Shown: piece by piece, positions 61,116-64,000 of the stretch
Layout: the number at the start of each line of letters is the position of its first letter
Position numbering within the stretch: the stretch's first letter is position 1
Assembly (NCBI RefSeq): GCF_003316635.1
Contig: NZ_QNQP01000006.1
Location: 1 to 64,000 of the forward strand
Origin: Roseovarius dicentrarchi
GTDB taxonomy: Bacteria; Pseudomonadota; Alphaproteobacteria; Rhodobacterales; Rhodobacteraceae
DNA: 64,000 nt
Reading direction: 5' to 3'
Translations under genes and position numbers: made by a program
Notes under the pieces: generated by a model
The model's database searches: none
The model's input: only the letters and a program-made list of their open reading frames with translations
Told to the model about the DNA's origin: nothing

Positions 61116-64000
61116 TCAAGTTGCGCCGGCGCGGCGCAGGGCGGCCATCACCTGATCATGGGGCAGGATCATCAGTTCGGCGGTGCCGGTCCACAGAATC
61201 GCCGTTTCTATCCGGTGGTTTGGATAGATTTCGGCGGTCATGGCGGCATAAGCGCCCATTTGCCGCAGCAGTCCTTCGGGACAGGCGGCGGCGCTGCCCG
61301 GAATGAGGATGTTGGTTTTGAAATCGACAATCAGGACCCTGTCGTCTTGGATAATCAGGCGGTCGATCACACCCTGAAGGCGGCCAAGACCGGGGATATC
61401 GCCGGTAATGCCGACCTCTGGCAGGGCATCCGCGCCCCAAAGCGGCGCCAGCGCGTCATTTTGCAGAATGCGTGCTGCTTCGGAGTGCAGGGCGACAATC
61501 TGATCGGGGGTTGCGGCATCCGGGCCTTGGCTGAGGATCGCGTCTGCCGCCTCCGGCCAGTCCGGCTGGGGCAGGGTGGGCAGAAACTCCAGCAGGGCGT
61601 GGATCTGCCGGCCGCGCAGCTTGGCCGCGTCTTCGTCCTGTCCGGGGTCGCCGGGCAGCGCCTTGGCGCCGCCCAGATCGGAGGGGCTGCGCGTTTGCAA
61701 CTCCTCCGGGGGTGGTGGGGCGAGGGCGTGAAAAAACGGCTCTAACACGGGTGTTTCAGGCTCTGTTATCGGCGTGGATATAACCGCCTTGGCTGACCAG
61801 TCGCCGCGCTCAAGCCGCAGGCCATCGCCGCCGTCGAAGCGGTGCGGCACCGCGCCCAGCCGCGTCAGGCCGTTGCTGATTTTCTCCATCCAGCTGTCGC
61901 CGCCATCGCCGGGATCCTTGGCCGCAGCCACGATCAGCCATTTTTCGGCGCGCGTCATGGCGACGTAGAGCAAGCGGTCACGCTCCGCCTCCTGCGCGTC
62001 TTTCATTGCGTCAATGATGGCGGTTTGCGCGTCCGGCATCGCGGCAGCGCGCATACGCCAAAGCGGTGCGCCGCCGGTTTTAAGGATCTGATCCCGGATG
62101 TTGATCTTCCGCTTGCCGGCCTCCGGCAGGATCACGATGGGCGCCTCCAGCCCCTTGGAGCCGTGGACCGTCATCACGCGGATCCGGTCGCCGGCACTGT
62201 CCATCTGGCGCTTGATCTCCATATCGTCGGTCTCCAGCCAGACCAGAAAGCCGGTCAGGCTGTCCACCGCGCGGCGTTCATAATCCAGTGCCTGTGATAG
62301 CAAAGCGTCAATGCCGTCCTCGGCCTCGGACCCCAGCCTTGCCAGCATTTTCCGGCGGCCATCGTGGCGCGTCAGGATACGCTCGATCAGGTCGTAAGGG
62401 CGCAGATATTCGGACTGATCGCGCAGATCGTTGAGGATCTGCATGGTTTCGGGGAATTCCGCGGCCCGTTCGCGCAGTGCTTCCCACAGGTATTTCTGGC
62501 GGCGGCCCTGAGCCAGGCCATAAAGCTGCGCCTCATCCCAGCCCAGAACAGGCGAGCGAAGCGCAACGGCAAGCGAAAGATCATCCTCGGGCGTGGCAAG
62601 AAAGGACAGGATCGCGGCCAGATCCTTGACTGCCAATTCTCCCGCGACCTTGAGGCGATCCGCCCCCGCGATGGGCAGGTTGCGGGCCTTGCAGGCGCGG
62701 ATGATCTCGTGAAACAGCGCGGCGCGGCGCTGAACCAGGATCAGGAAATCGCCGGCGCGGATGGCGCGCATGTCCTTGCCATCCGGTATGGGCTGTGCAT
62801 CGGCGATCATCCGGGCGATGGAGTCTGCGATCTGCCCCGCCAGCACCACGTCAGGATCGCTTTCGGCGCGCACGTCCACAGGCGCATGCCAGGGCGGATC
62901 ATCCGGCGCGTCCGGCGCGGGTTTGATCGGCCACAGATCGACGCGGCCAGGCAGGGCGGGCCAGAAGGAAATGTGGCTCTGTTCCGGGGAAAACCCTGAC
63001 GCGTCGCGGCCCTCGAACGTGGCGTCAACAGCGTCAAGTATGGCGCTGGAGGAGCGGAAGGAATGTTCCAACCGCTGGGTTTGCAACGGCGTGCCGGCCG
63101 CGTCCAACCGCTCGGCAAAGTCGCGCTGCATACGGTCAAATTCGCGCGGATCGGCGCCCTGAAACGAATAGATCGACTGCTTCTTGTCCCCCACGACAAA
63201 TATCGTGCGCTGCACATCCTGCCGCGCGCCCAGACCGCTGGTAAATTCCTGCGCCAGCCGGTCGATCACCTGCCATTGCACCGGGCTGGTATCCTGCGCC
63301 TCGTCCACCAGAATATGGTCAATGCCGCCATCCAGCCGGAACAGCACCCAAGCGGCCACGTCCGACCGGGTCAGCAGCGCCCGCGCGCGCAGGATCAGAT
63401 CATCGAAATCCAGCCAGCCGCGCAGCTGTTTGGCGCGCGCATAGGCGGGCAGGAACACTTGGGCGAAATCGTGCAGGGCGATGCTGAAATGGAGCGCCTC
63501 CAGCGCGATACGTTCGGGGCGCGCCGCCTCGACGCGATGCATCCACGCGTCGATCAGATCCATCGTATCGCCCAGTGCGGTCCGCGTCCCCTTGGTCGGA
63601 AAGCGGGTGGAGACGGTGAAAGGCGCCTTGCCGGATTTGGTCAGAAATACGTCTTCGAGGATAGGCAGCGCACCGAAATCCAGCGCATTGATGCGCTTTA
63701 GTTTGGCCGCCGCTGCCACGTCTGTTTTGCTGCCAGCTGTCAAAGCAGCGACCAATCTGGTCAATAGCTGGGTTTCGTGTCCGTGAAACACGTCGGCCTC
63801 GACACTTTGGCGCGATGCATCGGGGCGCAGTCCCAGCGCCTTGGCCAGGCCGGCCTCGGTCCAGGTTTCGTCGAACAGCGGCGCCTTGCCGGCGATCTCG
63901 GCGGTCAATTCATCCAGCGTTTCGCCCGTATGGTGGCGCGCCAGCGCATAGAGTTTGGCCGCGTCGGGGCCGGCCGCGATCTGCTCGACAATCTCGGCGC
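61116..64000 (-). CDS. addA: Double-strand break repair helicase AddA (5' end outside window)
   Basis: This is the C-terminal 960 residues of an AddA helicase-nuclease; the open frame continues without a stop to the window edge, and the missing N terminus (perhaps 150-180 residues) would hold Walker A. Seen here are superfamily 1 motifs: LDFDDLILRARALL (Ib region), HILVDEAQDTSPVQWQVID (II), IFVVGDKKQSIYSFQGADP (III), LEHSFRSS (IV), VMTVHGSKGLEAPIVILPEAG (V) and LLYVAMTRAEKWLIVAA (VI). The C-terminal RecB-like nuclease has LLEFLP... and VIDRLIIQDDRVLIVDFKTN with the D-x-K pair. AddB would be expected upstream, outside the window. A TTG at 63908 inside the gene is not its start. Confidence 0.95.
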   Translation of the reverse strand, partial: AEIVEQIAAGPDAAKLYALARHHTGETLDELTAEIAGKAPLFDETWTEAGLAKALGLRPDASRQSVEADVFHGHETQLLTRLVAALTAGSKTDVAAAAKLKRINALDFGALPILEDVFLTKSGKAPFTVSTRFPTKGTRTALGDTMDLIDAWMHRVEAARPERIALEALHFSIALHDFAQVFLPAYARAKQLRGWLDFDDLILRARALLTRSDVAAWVLFRLDGGIDHILVDEAQDTSPVQWQVIDRLAQEFTSGLGARQDVQRTIFVVGDKKQSIYSFQGADPREFDRMQRDFAERLDAAGTPLQTQRLEHSFRSSSAILDAVDATFEGRDASGFSPEQSHISFWPALPGRVDLWPIKPAPDAPDDPPWHAPVDVRAESDPDVVLAGQIADSIARMIADAQPIPDGKDMRAIRAGDFLILVQRRAALFHEIIRACKARNLPIAGADRLKVAGELAVKDLAAILSFLATPEDDLSLAVALRSPVLGWDEAQLYGLAQGRRQKYLWEALRERAAEFPETMQILNDLRDQSEYLRPYDLIERILTRHDGRRKMLARLGSEAEDGIDALLSQALDYERRAVDSLTGFLVWLETDDMEIKRQMDSAGDRIRVMTVHGSKGLEAPIVILPEAGKRKINIRDQILKTGGAPLWRMRAAAMPDAQTAIIDAMKDAQEAERDRLLYVAMTRAEKWLIVAAAKDPGDGGDSWMEKISNGLTRLGAVPHRFDGGDGLRLERGDWSAKAVISTPITEPETPVLEPFFHALAPPPPEELQTRSPSDLGGAKALPGDPGQDEDAAKLRGRQIHALLEFLPTLPQPDWPEAADAILSQGPDAATPDQIVALHSEAARILQNDALAPLWGADALPEVGITGDIPGLGRLQGVIDRLIIQDDRVLIVDFKTNILIPGSAAACPEGLLRQMGAYAAMTAEIYPNHRIETAILWTGTAELMILPHDQVMAALRRAGAT

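Noticed and set aside
1-64000. CRISPR arrays, insertion sequences, integrases, prophage genes, tRNA or rRNA genes
   Set aside because: No regularly spaced repeats, transposase or integrase motifs, tRNA cloverleaf sequence or rRNA segments were recognised; intergenic gaps are short and mostly explained.

Overview
The window looks like about 64 kb of a GC-rich alphaproteobacterial chromosome, most likely Rhodobacteraceae (Roseobacter group). The evidence is the order rho-hemJ-[origin]-maf-aroE-coaE-dnaQ-secB-fxsA-tim44, the mnmE-mnmG-rsmG-parA-parB run with two perfect parS sites, hslVU next to trxA and addA, and paired polyamine-type ABC importers with class III aminotransferases. No tRNA, rRNA, insertion sequence, prophage or CRISPR array was seen. 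This is mostly core chromosome with a catabolic/uptake block at the left end.

Region 1 (0-18.2 kb) holds amine and compatible-solute uptake and breakdown in two modules. Module A is, on the minus strand, an Lrp/AsnC regulator, a class III aminotransferase and an ABC importer (ATPase, binding protein, a small DUF1330 protein, a permease with a giant periplasmic insertion, and a second permease); divergent from the regulator is a DoeA-type ectoine hydrolase. TTGC...GCAA dyads lie before the ABC operon, before the aminotransferase and, as a tandem pair, before doeA. Module B is an aminotransferase, a GntR/FCD regulator, a PotFGHI-type importer, an FAD amine oxidase and an aldehyde dehydrogenase. 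This is a plausible complete path from putrescine-like amines to succinate. A shared TGATCAAATT motif lies at the promoters on both sides of the GntR gene.

Region 2 (18.1-29.6 kb) is an almost unbroken minus-strand run: DMT exporter, msrB-msrA, kbl-tdh threonine breakdown, a lone hydantoinase-A protein, queG, two glutathione transferases, mtgA, a saccharopine dehydrogenase and a histidine phosphatase. Region 3 (29.7-44.7 kb) carries a periplasmic PRC-barrel protein, pncB, an epimerase-like protein, amn, HU, a second DMT exporter, maeB, mutS, grpE, hrcA, rph, rdgB and hemW.

Region 4 (44.7-52.4 kb) is the origin-proximal block. parB, parA, rsmG, mnmG, mnmE, rho and hemJ all read leftward. Two 16-bp parS sites lie inside rsmG codons and across the mnmG start. 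The 415-bp gap between hemJ and maf, with DnaA-box-like sequences and AT-rich stretches, is the best candidate for oriC. Region 5 (52.4-64 kb) reads maf-aroE-coaE-dnaQ rightward, then secB and fxsA, tim44-mltA-smr, hslVU, trxA, and addA, which runs off the right edge.

The most interesting non-gene signals are the tandem dyads before doeA, the GntR motif pair, the parS sites doubling as codons, hairpins placed right after both solute-binding-protein genes, and a short dispersed repeat found four times at gene ends.
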